In this document: positions 1-16,965 of the stretch, piece by piece
How positions within the stretch are numbered: position 1 is the stretch's first letter
Layout: each line of letters opens with the position of its first letter
Source: Symbiodinium natans
Taxonomy: Eukaryota; Sar; Dinophyceae; Suessiales; Symbiodiniaceae
Reading direction: 5' to 3'
Length of the DNA: 47,714 nt
Assembly: GCA_905221605.1 (NCBI GenBank)
Contig: CAJNDS010000123.1
Span: forward strand, 126,001-173,714
Made by a program: the position numbers and the translations under genes
The notes under the pieces: generated by a model
Seen by the model: the letters and a program-made list of their open reading frames with translations, nothing else
What the model was told of the DNA's origin: nothing
Databases searched by the model: none

Positions 1-110
1 AGGTTTTAGGTTTAGGTTTAGGGTTTAGGGTTTAGGGTTTAGGGTTTAGGGTTTAGGGTTTAGGGTTTAGGGTTTAGGGTTTAGGTTAGGTTTAGGGTTT
101 AGGGTTTAGG
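1..110 (+). repeat. TTTAGGG array, left end of window
   Basis: A run of about 15 TTTAGGG heptamers in the G-rich orientation, with two shortened copies, followed by a G run (about 113-128). It could be a true telomere edge only if the contig ended here. The same heptamer recurs in dozens of internal places, so I read it as one more interstitial array. Confidence 0.9.
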
Positions 111-401
111 GCGGGGGGGGGGGGGGGGCGTGTGGATGGATACCAAATTAACTGCTGCTGAGGGGGGGGGCGGGGGGCTTCCCAAAGCTCTGGCTCAGGG
201 AAAAAAAAGCCGTTTCGGCGCCCCCGTAAGAAGCCCTTGAAAGGACTCTACAAGTCACGGGATGCATAAGGCAATCCCTATATTTTGTCATGCCCCTGGG
301 GATTAAGGTTTAGGGTTTAGGGTTTAGGGTTTAGGGTTTAGGGTTTAGGGTTTATGTAGAGTTTGAGGTTCATTGAGGTTCAGGAGTTCGGGGTAATTCA
401 G

Positions 402-656
402 TCAGAGAGAGAGGCGCGCACAACATACACGCGAGGCGCCTTCAAACACCCCTGATGAGCCCCTCTTGCGAGATGCTATCAAGGTGGATTGGGGGATGTA
501 CAAGACGCAGGAGCATGTAGGGATTAGGGCCCATAGACCTGCGACTTCCTTGGAGCATATTTGACCGCACTGCTTTAAGTTTGCAGGGAGACAGTTTGAG
601 CCTAACCCACCAGTCTCAAAGACTCCAAAAGCAATATGTGGTAAGGTCTGACACAA
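402..656 (-). CDS. open frame downstream of TSR1 exon 7, possible further exon
   Basis: An 84-codon open minus frame lies where the next TSR1 exon would be expected. I see no clear TSR1 motif in it, and cannot find a splice acceptor that joins it in phase to the exon at 796-850. It may be intronic. Confidence 0.12.
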   Translation of the reverse strand: MCQTLPHIAFGVFETGGLGSNCLPANLKQCGQICSKEVAGLWALIPTCSCVLYIPQSTLIASRKRGSSGVFEGASRVCCARLSL

Positions 657-795
657 GATTCATTCGAGCCTTAGGGCAAGGGCAAGGGTTCGAGTATCAT
701 AAAGATCCCCAACCCCCAAACTCTCAAAGCAAAGTCGAAACCCCAAACAACCCTAAACCCCAAACCCTAAACCCTAAGACCTAAACCCGTCTGTC

Positions 796-3700
796 CCAGT
801 AGCCCGTGGATGGCTCCGAAGACCAGGGGGAGGCCCTGCGCCTTGAGCGCCTCTCGGGTTTAGGGTTGAGGCCAGGACAGGGTCTAAGGGCATTGAAGGG
901 CTTCAGGCCTTGAGGGCTTTTAAAGGTTTAATGCCTTAAGGGTGTTAAGGGCTTGAAAGGGTTTAAGGGTTTTCGGTGTTAAGGGCTTCATCGGTTTTAG
1001 GGCTTTGGGGTCTCGCAGAATGAGAGCTCCCTTTGACGCCTTAAATCTGTGTTTCCACAGTGCGCGCAGAAGTACCTGGAGGTCAGGCAACTGACCGACC
1101 TCAGCCCAACCGCCAGCCGCCAGCGGTAACGATCGCTGGAATGGCCAGTGGGAAGAAAGTTCCCAGGTCATATGATCCGTCTATCCTCGTCTATCCTCCG
1201 CCCACAGGTGGGTACGGCAACCATGGCCCTGCTTGGGTCGGTCCAAGTCGGCCAGGCTTGGGGGTACGGCTGGTGCACCAGGGCTGCCTGTTTAGGGTTT
1301 AGGGTTTAGGGTTGAGGGTTTCGGGTTTAGGGTTTAGGAACCTCAGCCTCAGTCATTGGGCCCCCCGAGCAGCAGAAAGCATCGCCCCCGGGGCTATCAT
1401 GGGTACGTTCACGTCAAGTCAAGCGCGAAACTTCGAGGGGCTCGGGTTGCCTAGGGCTTTCATTTTGGCAGCTGCCTTGGGCACCATGGGTGCGGCGAGG
1501 CACTTCGACGTCTCCGGAACTCAGGGTTGATCCTACTCCCCCATACCCAAAACCCAACCCTCACACCGAAACTCGACCCTAGAGCCCCCAAAGCCCGAAA
1601 CACCTATAGGCCTAAACACGACAAACCCTGCGGCCAGAGACCCCCCAAATCCCTAAAACCCCAAGCTGTCTGAAGTGCTCAAAACCCCTTAACAACCCCT
1701 TAACAAACAAAAGAAAACAACTATCAGCCCTACAACAACCCCTCAAAGCCCCTATAAACCCGAAAAGCCCTAACGACACAAAACGCCACTAAATCGGTTC
1801 GTTGGTTTTTGCCCTCGGTTTGGAGTTTGAAGGGTGGGAGATGAGGAGGGTTGCCCAACTTCATAGGCAGGTTTCGAGCTTAGGGTTTAGGATGATACTA
1901 CCCCTTAACTTAAGCAGGGGACGGGGGGGGGCGGGGACGGGGGACGTGGGGGACGGGGGGTTGGGTGTTTGGTGGGTAAGGCGAGCACCCGTTGCACTTG
2001 TAAAATTAGGGCTTATCGTTCTAGAGTTGGTTAAAACAGTACCCAAAACCTTAAACCGTAAACCCTACCAAAAGAACAGCTGATTGCAATGCCCGTACCT
2101 ACCAAAAGAACAGCTGATTGCCGTGCCCGTATGGTACGACTACTTGCCTGACGTCCCCAATTCGTACAGCAAAGCTTCAAGCCAGCTCCAATGTATATGG
2201 GCTGGAAACAAGAACAGCATGACGTCCAACAGGATCCCTGTATAGAAATATGTTGGGAGCGGTAGGTGTAGTATCCAAAACCCTAAGCCCTAAACCTAAA
2301 GGGGATCACACGGGGATGATATTGGCAATCATCTAGGCCCCTGTGCTACCCACAGAGCCAAAAAAGAGGAGGCCGTCAAGGTCTTGTAGCCGAGCTCATC
2401 AAATGCCGGCTCCTCCAGAGGATTTAGGGCTTAGGTCGACCGAGGGGCAGCGGAATCCAGCCGAAGGGGGTTTTGGGTTGAGGGCAGCTGATAGCCAAAA
2501 ACTGCTAAATTACCTGCATCCCCCACCCGTTCCGACCAACCAGGGCCTTGCTTTACTTTCTGCTTGGGGGCGACGGGGCGGGGGGGGGGCAGGTATCTTG
2601 AAGGACATAGGCGTTTTAGGGCTGTAGGGTTCTTGGGGTTTCGGGTTCAGGGTTACGGTTAAGGTTTAGGGCTCAGGGCTCGGCGTTTCGGAGTACAGAG
2701 CTTCTTGGAGCCGAGTATCTTGGGATACTGACTGTGGGGTTCAGGGTTTAGGCTTTACGGCTCAGGGTTCGGGTTTTCAGGTGGTTTATATGTACAGGAA
2801 CTGAACAGGTTGTGAAGGACCATGAAGGGTTGAGGGTGCACTCAACCCTAGGGTAAACCTAAACATCAGGAGACTCCACCCTACCAACTTCGCCGTGCTT
2901 GTCAACGCTGAAAACGCTACAACGCCCCAAACCCTAAAACAAAAAAAGAAGAAACAACACCAAAAACCCCTTTGAAACTCAATTGGAAGCAAACCCTAGA
3001 AAATCCCCAAAAAACCTCACCAAAACAAGCCCAAGAACCAAAACAAAGCCCTAAACTCTGGCCCCTCACAATCCTACAAACCTGGACACCCTAAACCCTA
3101 AACCCGAAACCCGAAACCCTAAACCCTAAACCCTAAACCGTAGACATCCATCCTCTAGGCTCGCGTGGGGGCCGAGCACGCACAGCACCACGTCGGCACA
3201 CTTGGCCACATCCATGACCTGAGTCTTCAATGCTAGGATGGCCCTTACAGGTCTGAATATGATCCTCTTAGTATAGGGTTTAGGGTTTAGGGTTTAGGGT
3301 TTAGGGTTTAGGGGTTAGGGATTAGGGATGAGTGTTTAGGAAATTATTAAATGTCCCAAGGGCCTTCCGAGAGTAGAACAGGCTAGGCTTTGGGGATCTT
3401 AAGGTTTACGGTGTAGTTCTTTTGCTTTGAAAGTGTAGTGGGTGTAGAGTTTGGGGATTTGAATCAGGTTTAGGGCTGCTACTCCAACAGGGTTTATTAG
3501 GGTTGAGTGCTTAAGGCTATTAGCGGTCTTTTCTTTTCACGTTCTTGCTGATGGGGAAGTCATGAGGGGCAGGGTTCAAGTTTCAGGCCGTCACGGTTCT
3601 AATTTACATGTTACAGCTTGTAGACGAAGTAAGCCGATGAGCTCGGCATGGCGAAAGATCAGAATTGGAAGAAGGTTTAGGGTTTAGGGGTTAAATGGGG

Positions 3701-5383
3701 TTATTATGGTATAAATACAAAAGCACGAGAAGAGAATACTTTTTGTAGTCATTCCGATCCCTCTATTAGGGATTTCAGGCGGTCCGTGATAGCAGTTCCC
3801 CCGTCTTTCGGTTCCACCCCAGACTTCAGGACGCAGATCTTGTGCTTGGAGGTTCATGGTACTTATTAACCAGTTGTAACTGCACTTCTATCTCACAAGC
3901 CCCTTAAGTGCCCTAACATGGCTATAAGTGCAGTTCTAAGTATCGGTAATACTTGGCTGCACTTAGGAGGGTAGCTATAAATTACATTTTTAGCTGCCTT
4001 CTTAAGAAACCCAATAAACCCAAAAAGGCTAAAGATCTAAAGTTATAGTAAAGTACCACAAAGATATGGCTATAAGTGCAGTTCTAAGTATCAGTAGTAA
4101 TTGGTTATAGTAAGGACCATGGACCTCCAAGTGGAGCTACACGTCGCACTTCCCTGGCGCGGCGAAAACTGCTGAGGCTTCGGGGCTTACGGGCTTTACA
4201 GGGCTTCTGCTTGCATGGGCCTAAACCCCAAACCCCAAACCCCAAACCCCAAACCCTAAACCCTAAACCCTAAACCCGGGGCGGGGGGGGGAATCCATCT
4301 AACCCCTGAAAGTCGCAAACAGCGCAAAATAGGCACCCGCAACCCACAACCCCAAAACCCAAACCCTAAACCCTGAACCGCCAATGTAGGGTATTCTTTG
4401 TCTACTTGGAGGCCTGGGGTTCATAAAGGGCCCAAACCCACGTAAACAGAAGGATCCGATTATTGGGGTAAGAAGGGGGTCTGGCAAACCCTGTTTGTAT
4501 GATCCCCTAAACCCTGAACCCTAAACTCTAAACCCTACACTCTAAACCCCAAACCCTAAACCCTAAACCCTTTAAACCCTAAACCCTAAAGCCTAAACCC
4601 TAAACCCTAAACCCCTAAACCCTAGACCCTTTGTGAGCCCCTAAAGATGGTTTCTGAGCAGCAGGCTCCGAAGACGTGCCGCGGCGGGTCAATGAGAAGG
4701 ACCTCACAGCAAGTTTCGTCGAGGCCACTGAAATTGCAGCTCTGAACCCTCTGGGCCACTCCCCACTCCCTAAGCCCTAAACCCAAATTAACCCCCCCAC
4801 CCTAAGACCCTAAACCCTAAACCCAAAAAGGTGGGCCCCAACTGTAGGGGGGGCGGCCTAGGCCTTGAGTTTAGGGTTTAGGGTTTAGGGTTTAGTTTAG
4901 GGTTTAGGGTTTATAAAGGTTTAAGGTTTAAGGTTTATGGCTGAGGGTGTAGGGTTTAGGGTTTTTTTTTGCCACCTGTCTGGCCATGCTCCACGGAGCA
5001 ACTGAAGAGGGAATGCTGTGTACAGTGAACTTCAGAGCCCAACTATTCGATTTAGGGTTTAGGGCCTAGGGTTTAGGGTTTACCTTTACCGATCGCTTTT
5101 ATTTTTTTGTTTTTGATCGGAGCATGCAATTCTCATGTGGAAGTCCTGCACCCTGAGCCCAGAGATGGCTAGAATTTGCACGCGCTTTTTCCTGGCTTTT
5201 GGGTTTGGGGTTGAGGGTTCAGGTATTTTAGGGTTTTGGGGTTTTGGGGTGGTGTAGGGGTGAACCCTAAACCCTAAACCCTAAACCCTAAACCCTAAAC
5301 CCTAAACCCTAAACCCTAAACCCTACTTACCGGGTTTGTTGCTTGCCCTTGGATTCTTGGCTCCTGGCTCGCTGCCTTCCCAT
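796..5383 (-). CDS. TSR1: TSR1-like pre-rRNA processing protein, 5' exons (3' end outside window)
   Basis: TSR1 is a GTPase-like but catalytically inactive relative of BMS1, needed for 40S ribosome maturation. Exons, 5' to 3' on the minus strand: 5331-5383, 5146-5191, 4981-5029, 4676-4748, 3153-3243, 2374-2412, 796-850. Reading phase is continuous across all six junctions. The first exon starts at ATG and encodes a basic N-terminus (MGRQRARSQESKGK). The later exons give KKRVQILAISGL, then VMDVAKCADVVLCVLG, then FDELGYKTLTALKAQGLP and LVFGAIHGL. This order matches the TSR1 G-domain region (xxDxAKVAD..., then ...AQGLP). No P-loop is seen, which argues against BMS1. Donors are GTAAGT, GACTTC, GACAGG, GTCTTC, GATGGA and GCCTCC. 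Exon 7 may run a few bases further. About 135 codons are visible of a protein usually near 800 residues, so the rest lies beyond base 1. Introns carry TTTAGGG arrays. Confidence 0.75.
3845..4131. mobile_element. hairpin element, family A, carrying a nested family B insertion
   Basis: The left end CTTGGAGGTTCATGG and the right end CCATGGACCTCCAAG form terminal inverted repeats. The interior holds a 112-bp family B copy (3952-4063) flanked by two identical 27-base direct repeats (3918-3944 and 4066-4092). It lies in an intron of the TSR1-like gene. There is no coding capacity, so a non-autonomous (MITE-like) element is likely. Confidence 0.75.
3952..4063. mobile_element. family B short element, copy 1
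   Basis: This 112-bp unit recurs at 17596-17707 with the same length and about four mismatches. It includes AACCCAATAAACCCAAAAAG. It lies between 27-bp direct repeats inside a family A element, which looks like an insertion with a long target duplication or a recombination product. Confidence 0.75.
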
Positions 5384-5416
5384 GCCGGGCCCCTACCCAA
5401 GAGAGGAGGTCACTTC

Positions 5417-5452
5417 GGGATGTTACCCCTGATACTCATAGTCCTCAATAGG
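5417..5452 (+). repeat. family C hairpin arm (partial)
   Basis: The segment GGGATGTTACCCCTGATAC and what follows, up to CCTCAATAGGG, matches the arm at 25834-25860 and, inverted, 25919-25952. Only one arm is visible here. Confidence 0.5.
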
Positions 5453-6377
5453 GACGATCATAGGGTTTGGGTTTAGCGTTTAGGGTATAGGGTATAGGGT
5501 TTAGGGTTTGGGGTTTAGGGTTTAGGGTTTAGGGTTTAGGGTTTGGGGTTTGGGGTTTAGGGTTTAGGGTTTAGGGGTTTAGGCATCCCAAGATGTAACC
5601 CCCCTAAAGACAGGGGGGATTTTGGGGACCCTGTAAAAAGTAAACTTCTATGGGTTCTTAGGGCTTAGGGCTTAGAGTATAGGGTTTAGGGGACTTAGGG
5701 CTTAGAGTATAGGGTTTAGAGGGTTTAGGGTTTAAGGGTAGTAGTAAAATAGGGTATCCGAAATTAGGGGTACCTTCTCAGGGTCCCTTGTTGTGAGGGA
5801 ATCCTACTATTTGGGGTGGCAAGATTCGGGGTCCCCTATTTCAGTAGACCTTCATATTGGAATGAGGACCCAGAGAAATGCAAATGTTGTTCTAAGCCCC
5901 CCTAGATAATCCTAGTTAAGGGTTTAGGGTTTAAGGTTTAGATTCGTAGGGTTGGGGTACCCCTTTTGGGGTTGGTTCCTTTAATTAGACGGGAACCTAG
6001 AACCAAAAAAGGTGGCACACCAATGACGCTGAACCTTCTAAACGCTGAACCCTGGACAGCAGAAAGGCTTACGTTGGGTGGTGGCAAAGCTGGCATCAGA
6101 CCATATTCAGCCCCAAAACCTACACGGACGGGTTGGCTTAGGGCCAGCTACCCCCGAGAATCCCCCAAAAACCCGATAACCCGGCCACGCAGAAGCTACT
6201 ACTTGCATAAGAACCACCCAAAGTACCAATAATAACCATCAAAAAAAACGAATAGTCATCAATCCCTAAATGGCACTAGGGGAGACGTTTTGGTTTCTGA
6301 GGGTTCCTAAGCAAATTGTAGTAACTCCCTAAACCCTGAAAGATAAGCAGCCTGAGCTTCGAACACAAAAAACGATA

Positions 6378-6511
6378 AAACCCTAAACCCTAAACCCTAA
6401 ACCCTAAACCCTAAACCCTAAACCCTAAACCCTAAACCCTAAACCCTAAACCCTAAACCCTAAACCCTAAACCCTAAACCCTAAACCCTAAACCCTAAAC
6501 CCTAAACCCTA
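6378..6511 (-). repeat. long CCCTAAA array
   Basis: About 19 near-perfect CCCTAAA heptamers in tandem, one of the two longest homogeneous arrays in the window. It lies between the start of the TSR1-like gene and the copia fragment. Confidence 0.95.
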
Positions 6512-6830
6512 ACGAACTGAACTTGAAGCTCTTCAAACACTCTTTGGGGTGTCTGCGAAGTGATGATCGTGCAGCAGGTTTAGGGCACCCGCTGAACCCT
6601 AGAAAGCCTGAACGCTTAGGGTTTAGGGTTTAGGGTTGAGGGTTAACCCTGAACCTTTAAATACATGATGTACATTGCCTATGCTCCCTAAACGTTATAA
6701 TCCTAAAAATCCTAAACGCTCACCCCCGCGCTTGGCAGCGGACCACGCACAGCCAACATTGAATATTGTTTCTACTTGCGCTTTTACTTACAGTGATGCT
6801 GCATCGGTCTCAGAGGATTTAGGGGGGTTC

Positions 6831-6990
6831 GTAGCTGCTCCTAATCATCAGGTGCTCATCTGTGTCTCCCAGAGCGAGGAATTCAGCATTGAGGCCTCCC
6901 TGCACGATGCCATTGAGGTGATACTGCAAGGCCACAGCGTCTCCAGGACGACCAGTGTCGCACATGAAACCATCGCCAGATGCGACAAGC
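6831..6990 (-). CDS. unassigned protein-coding exon
   Basis: A minus-strand frame with coding-like codon use (G-rich first positions) encodes CDTGRPGDAVALQYHLNGIV and then GGLNAEFLALGDTDEHLM. A GAG|G acceptor sits at the 5' side, and a GA donor (GAACCC) at 6825-6830 would end it before an in-frame TAA. An alternative GT donor (GTAAGT) lies at 6786-6791. The plus strand is also open here, so the strand is not beyond doubt. I do not recognise the protein. It lies 5' of the TSR1-like ATG and could belong to a separate gene. Confidence 0.4.
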
Positions 6991-7182
6991 CTCGGTCTCA
7001 ACTCTTTTACTGGGCTTTTTGGGTCTACGATGCTAAACATAAATCCGTAACGGTAACGACAACCGCAGAAAACTTGGAACGCAGTTAGATAAAACAAACG
7101 CCATCCTGGAAAAATACACTTTGGAGTGCTCCCAAACACCTGGAAACACTATAAATAAAGACGCAAGCAGAAACAATATTCA

Positions 7183-7447
7183 ATGGCAGGAAACAAGAAG
7201 GTTTATCTTCGTTTGCACAAAGCCATGAAGGGTTTGAGGTCGGCGCCCTTGTCGTGGTACAAGGAGCTGAGTTCGTGTTTGGAAAAGAGCGGATTCAGTC
7301 CTAGTCTTGATCCTACCATCTACCGTGGAAAGACCTCAAAGGGTTTGACGCTAGTCCTCTTTTACGTAGATGATTTGTGAATCTACTCCGAGGACCCCTC
7401 CGTCGAAGAGGTCGGCAAGAGCGGCAATGCTTCGCAAGAAGTATTCC
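7183..7447 (+). pseudogene. Ty1/copia reverse-transcriptase fragment
   Basis: The frame reads KKVYLRLHKAMKGLRSAPLS, then a DPTIYRGKT stretch and FYVDDL. This is the copia reverse-transcriptase core: the LxKAxxGLRxxPxxWY block, then the YVDD active-site motif. Directly after YVDDL comes an in-frame TGA, but the frame then continues as IYSEDPSVEEV, as expected of the family, until it runs into CCCTAAA heptamers at about 7447. The 5' side is lost as well (in-frame TAA near 7156). It is a dead remnant of a retrotransposon polyprotein of well over 1,000 residues. It lies on the strand opposite to all supported genes. Confidence 0.85.
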
Positions 7448-7624
7448 CTAAACCCTAAACTCTAAACCCGAAACCATAAAACCCCAACCCTAAACCGCCT
7501 GGTGAAAGGGGTTTAGGGTTTTGTTTTGAATAAGGGAACTCGGGTCCACTCTGGGTCCTAGTATATTCCTGAAGGGATAGGGTTCAGGGGTTTAGGGTTT
7601 AGGATTTAGGGTGTCAGGTTTAGG

Positions 7625-7719
7625 GTTGATAGTCTTCTGAAGCCGCTCTATGACAACGATGCCATAGCAAACGAGGTCAGGGGCTTGTCTTTCACAGTTG
7701 TAACTGCAGTTGCACCGTA
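7625..7719 (+). CDS. possible exon, strand uncertain
   Basis: The plus strand reads LLKPLYDNDAIANEVRG with coding-like composition and ends in TAG. The minus strand has a shorter open frame. It lies between the copia remnant and the end of the next minus-strand gene. No product is recognised. Confidence 0.2.
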
Positions 7720-7889
7720 GTCACATCTAACACTACTTTTCCGTAATCGCCCTAGACCCGAAACCCCTACGCTAAACCCTAAACCCTAAACTCTCAAGAA
7801 TAAGCTCTAAACCCTAAACCCTAAAGAAAAAACCCTGAACCCCTACACCCCTGAACCTTCAAGTGGAGCACCCATGGGCCTGCGCCCAG

Positions 7890-13373
<5,484 letters not shown>

Positions 13374-14044
13374 CTCGGACACTTCAGAGGGTTTCGGGTT
13401 TCTATACTCCCCTTGGAACCTTAATATTTTTTTGTTTTAATATCCTCTTGGGTTTTATATAAACAAAAATAAAAAATGATTCCCAAGGAGGATGTAGTTT
13501 TAGGGCTTAGGATCTTAGGGTTTAGGGTTTTCTACCCTAATAAAAATCCTAAACCCTAATTCGGGTCGTTGGCCTTTGGGCGGGGGGATGGGGGCAGACA
13601 ACATAGGAGCACTTGAAGGTGCGTACAAGGGCTGATGTACAACGGTTGCGTTAGGCGCCCATAATTACTATAAACCTTGACGTAAGTGCTGTAGGGTTTT
13701 GGGGCCTTAAGGATTTGAGAAGTTGAGGCTTGGAGTTTAGGCAGTGTTGCGTGTTTTTTCCCTTGGGGTTTGGAACTTCATTTTGGGGTGTTCAAGGCTT
13801 CTTTTTAAGGCGGCCTCGGAAAGGATCTTCTAGCCTAAGAAACTCTTCAACCCCGTGCCCCAAGAAGGTCCCAAACCCTTACAAACCCTTAGACCCTAAA
13901 CTTCATAGCGTTAGGACTTCAGGGTTTGGAGTTGGATACAGATGTTCAAAACCCTTATACACCCTTAAACCCTCAAACCCTAAACTTCAGGGCTTTAGGA
14001 CTTGGGGGTTTGGACCCTAAACCCTAAACCCTAAACCCTAAACC

Positions 14045-16792
14045 CTAGTTCGGGCCCCCCGCCTGCTTGCTGATGGCTGCGGTGTTGATCTTCTTCACCG
14101 AGGTGCGGGTGGTCTCGACCCGGCCCTGATATAGTGTGGGGGTGTAGGGTTTCGGGCTCTAAGAGGTTCGAGTAGACCCTACAAGCGCAATGTCCTTCCG
14201 CAACTGCCCCAAACACACGAAATGCCAAAGAAAACCTTAAACCCTAAGCCCTAAGCCCTAAAGCCCTGCCACCCCTAAACTCTAAAACCCAAAACCCCGG
14301 AACACATAAAACCCTAGACCCCTTCGCACGTTAACCCGACAGGCCTAAACCCCTGAAACCAGTCAGGATTTGCCCCTAAAACCTAAACCCTAAACCCTAA
14401 ACCCCAAACCCTAAACCCTAAACCCTAAACCCTAAGCCCTAAACCCCAAACCCTAAACCCACTCTCTGTGCTCAAGAGGTCGGTCTCCGCAAGTGCAACT
14501 TTAACCCCGTTCAGGGTTTTAGGGTTCTCGCCAAGGAGTCCTGGCTGAATGTCCAGACACTCAAGCGCCCTATAGGGTACCCTAAGCCCTAAACCCTAAA
14601 CCCTAAACCCTAAACCCGAAAGTTGAAGCTTATAGGGTGTATAAGGTCCAGCGTTTGCTGTAGATCTAAGGGTAGTTCTATGGGCCCTTCATATGGTCCC
14701 TTACCTCTACAGGCCCCCCTAGAAAACCCAAAGCCCAAGCATGAAACAGCGGGATTCAATATAGCTACACCCTGAACCCTCAACCCGACAACAAACCCTA
14801 AACCCTACACTCTGAACCCTGAGCCCTAAACCCTAATCCCCTTCCCTAACCCTGCACCCTGAACCCTAAACACTAAACCCTACGCCCTGACCCCTGAACC
14901 CTGAACCCTAAACTCTATAAACCCTAGTCCCCTGGCCGCGCCTTGGATTGCGTGCGCTTCGGCGGCTTCTTCTCCTGGCCGGGAAATCGCAAATTACTAT
15001 CCCCTTTAGGGTTTAGGGTTTAGGGTTTAGGGTTTAGGGTTTAGGGTTGAGGGTTGAGGGTTGAGGGTTGAGGGGCCACCGGAGCTTGAGGCCGAAACCC
15101 CGAAAACCCCCAGCTTTCTGGGCTGTTGGCTCTGTAGGATTTGGGGTTTAGAATTTGGAGTTTAAGACTTGGGGTTTAGGGTGTGGGGTTTAGGGTTTAG
15201 GGTTTAGGGTTTGGGGTTTAGGGTTTAGGGTTTAGGGTTTAGGGAGGTCCTAGCCCCTGTCCCCGCAACCCGTAACCCTCCCTCAGCCCCGACAGACATC
15301 TCACCTTGCCTTTGAGAATCTAAGATTTTTTACGCTAAACCTTCAACCCAAAACCCGAAAATGCCAAAAAACCCAAAACCCCAAAACCTAAAACCTAAAC
15401 CTAAAACCCCTAAACCCCAAAAACCCTACCTAAGGGCCCTGTTGCCGCCCAAACCCTAAACCCTAAACCCTAAACCCTAAACCCTAAACCCTAAACCCTA
15501 AACCCTAAACCCTAAACCCTAAAACCCTTACCCCTAAACCCGAAACCCTAAACCCTAAACCCTAAACCACATTGAGCTAGGATGTCCAACAAGAAGTGTC
15601 TCCTCCCCCGGGGGGAGTTCGACCGTGCAGTCAGCGGTTGCATTCTCAAGTCTATCGCCACTCCAATCTTCCTTGCCCGATATGCAGCCTTTCGGAGCTC
15701 GGGTGTAGGGTTACGGACTTAGGGTTTAGGGTTTAGGGATTCGATGGCCTCGACCTTTTAAATCGGCACAGGTTCGGCAGTGTACTTGGCCCAATATGGG
15801 AGCAGCGCCACATCATGCTCAATGAAGGCGTTCTTCTCAGCGTCGCGATGCCAAATATCCAGGGTAATGAACCCTAAACCCTAAATCCTAAACCCTGAAC
15901 CCTAAAAATCCTAAACCCTAAACCCTACATCCTAAACCCGAAACCCTGAGAAACTAATCCTATACCTGCACCAAGAGGCCCAGAACTCATGCCCGGAGCC
16001 CTCCATGAGTTCCTATTCCATGGCTTTGGAGCCTCAGGGTTTAGGGTTTAGGGTTTAGGGTTTAGCAGGGTTTAGGGTTTAGGGTTTAGAGTTTAGACCC
16101 TCAACCCGAAGGTCTTTAAGGCCGTATAAGCTCGCTACAGCGCCTTCGTGGAGCTGCGGTGGTGGTGCATGGCCGGTGGCTCTGGCCCAGCAGGGCTAGG
16201 GGGGAGCCCTTGCAAGATACAACGTGCTTAGGGTTTAAGGGGTCTAGAACCCTAATGGTCCCATGTACCTCAGTATAGAATACTTGGGGCCTTCAAGCAC
16301 CTCCTATGTAGGGACTGGTGGGCCCCAAGTAAATCAGAATATGGGGACATGGGCCCTTAGGGTAACGAAGGAAAGGCTCCATGTAGGCGTTCGCAAAGCC
16401 CTCGGGGAAACAGGGGGGAACGGCTGAGAAGCCCCACGCCAAGATGGGTTGAGATGTGTGTTGCTGAGCGACGCTTGGAGCCCCTGCGGAGTCGGCACAG
16501 GACCAGTGATGCTTGCCGTGCCTATTGGGCCGCAGTAGCACTGAAGCCTTAAGCCCGAAAGCCTAACATGTTTCGTCCCCAAGCCCCAACCCCCAAGCCC
16601 CAAGCCCCAAGCTCTAAGCCCTCAACCTCAAACCCCAAACAGAACCATGATTTGACCCTCATCTCTGGTCGCGCATTATGTGGCGCCAGAAAATCAAAGT
16701 GGCCCCAAGTGATTTAAGGTTCTTCTTGATGCAAAAACAGGAAGTTGTTTGAAGCACAAGTATACATATATATATATATTTGTATATATACG

Positions 16793-16867
<75 letters not shown>

Positions 16868-16965
16868 ATATATACGTATATATATATATATATACGCAAA
16901 AACCAGAAACCCTAAACAGCATGCTGCTAGTAGGTCCATGGACCTTTAGTGCAATCTTCAACTGG
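14045..16965 (-). CDS. unrecognised multi-exon gene ending at TAG 14045
   Basis: Best-supported exons, with continuous phase from 16012 down: 15970-16012, 15776-15873, 15571-15671, 15305-15334, 15080-15131, 14930-14974, 14528-14559, 14465-14498, 14045-14125 (stop). Pieces read [63 protein letters not shown] and [16 protein letters not shown]. Donors include GA (15770, 14924, 14459), GC (15964) and GT types. The acceptor of 15776-15873 is TTTAG|GG within a heptamer. Less certain 5' exons are 16134-16208, about 16368-16511 ([20 protein letters not shown]), about 16659-16725 ([17 protein letters not shown]) and about 16919-16965. Product unknown. The start is not identified. Confidence 0.5.
14666..14720 (+). 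repeat. family E element, left arm only
   Basis: It starts CTAAGGGTAGTTCTATGGG and continues with CATATGGTCCCTTA, matching the left arm of the family E copies at 19395 and 26648. The rest is missing. Confidence 0.5.
16759..16893 (+). repeat. phased (TA)n microsatellite
   Basis: TA dinucleotides interrupted three times by TTTGTATATATAC (near 16778, 16818 and 16861), which gives a higher-order period of about 40 bp. It lies between two candidate exons of the 14.0-17.0 kb gene. Confidence 0.95.

Noticed and set aside
1-110. A true chromosome end at the left edge
   Set aside because: The TTTAGGG array is short, is in the G-rich orientation reading into the window, and is like dozens of internal arrays. 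TSR1 coding sequence must also continue to the left.
1061-2427. Plus-strand exons with good TTTCCACAG or CCCACAG acceptors (1061-1129, 1207-1295, 2356-2427)
   Set aside because: 2356-2427 overlaps the TSR1-like exon 2374-2412 on the other strand, which has family support. The others lie in the same minus-strand intron and have no partner exons.
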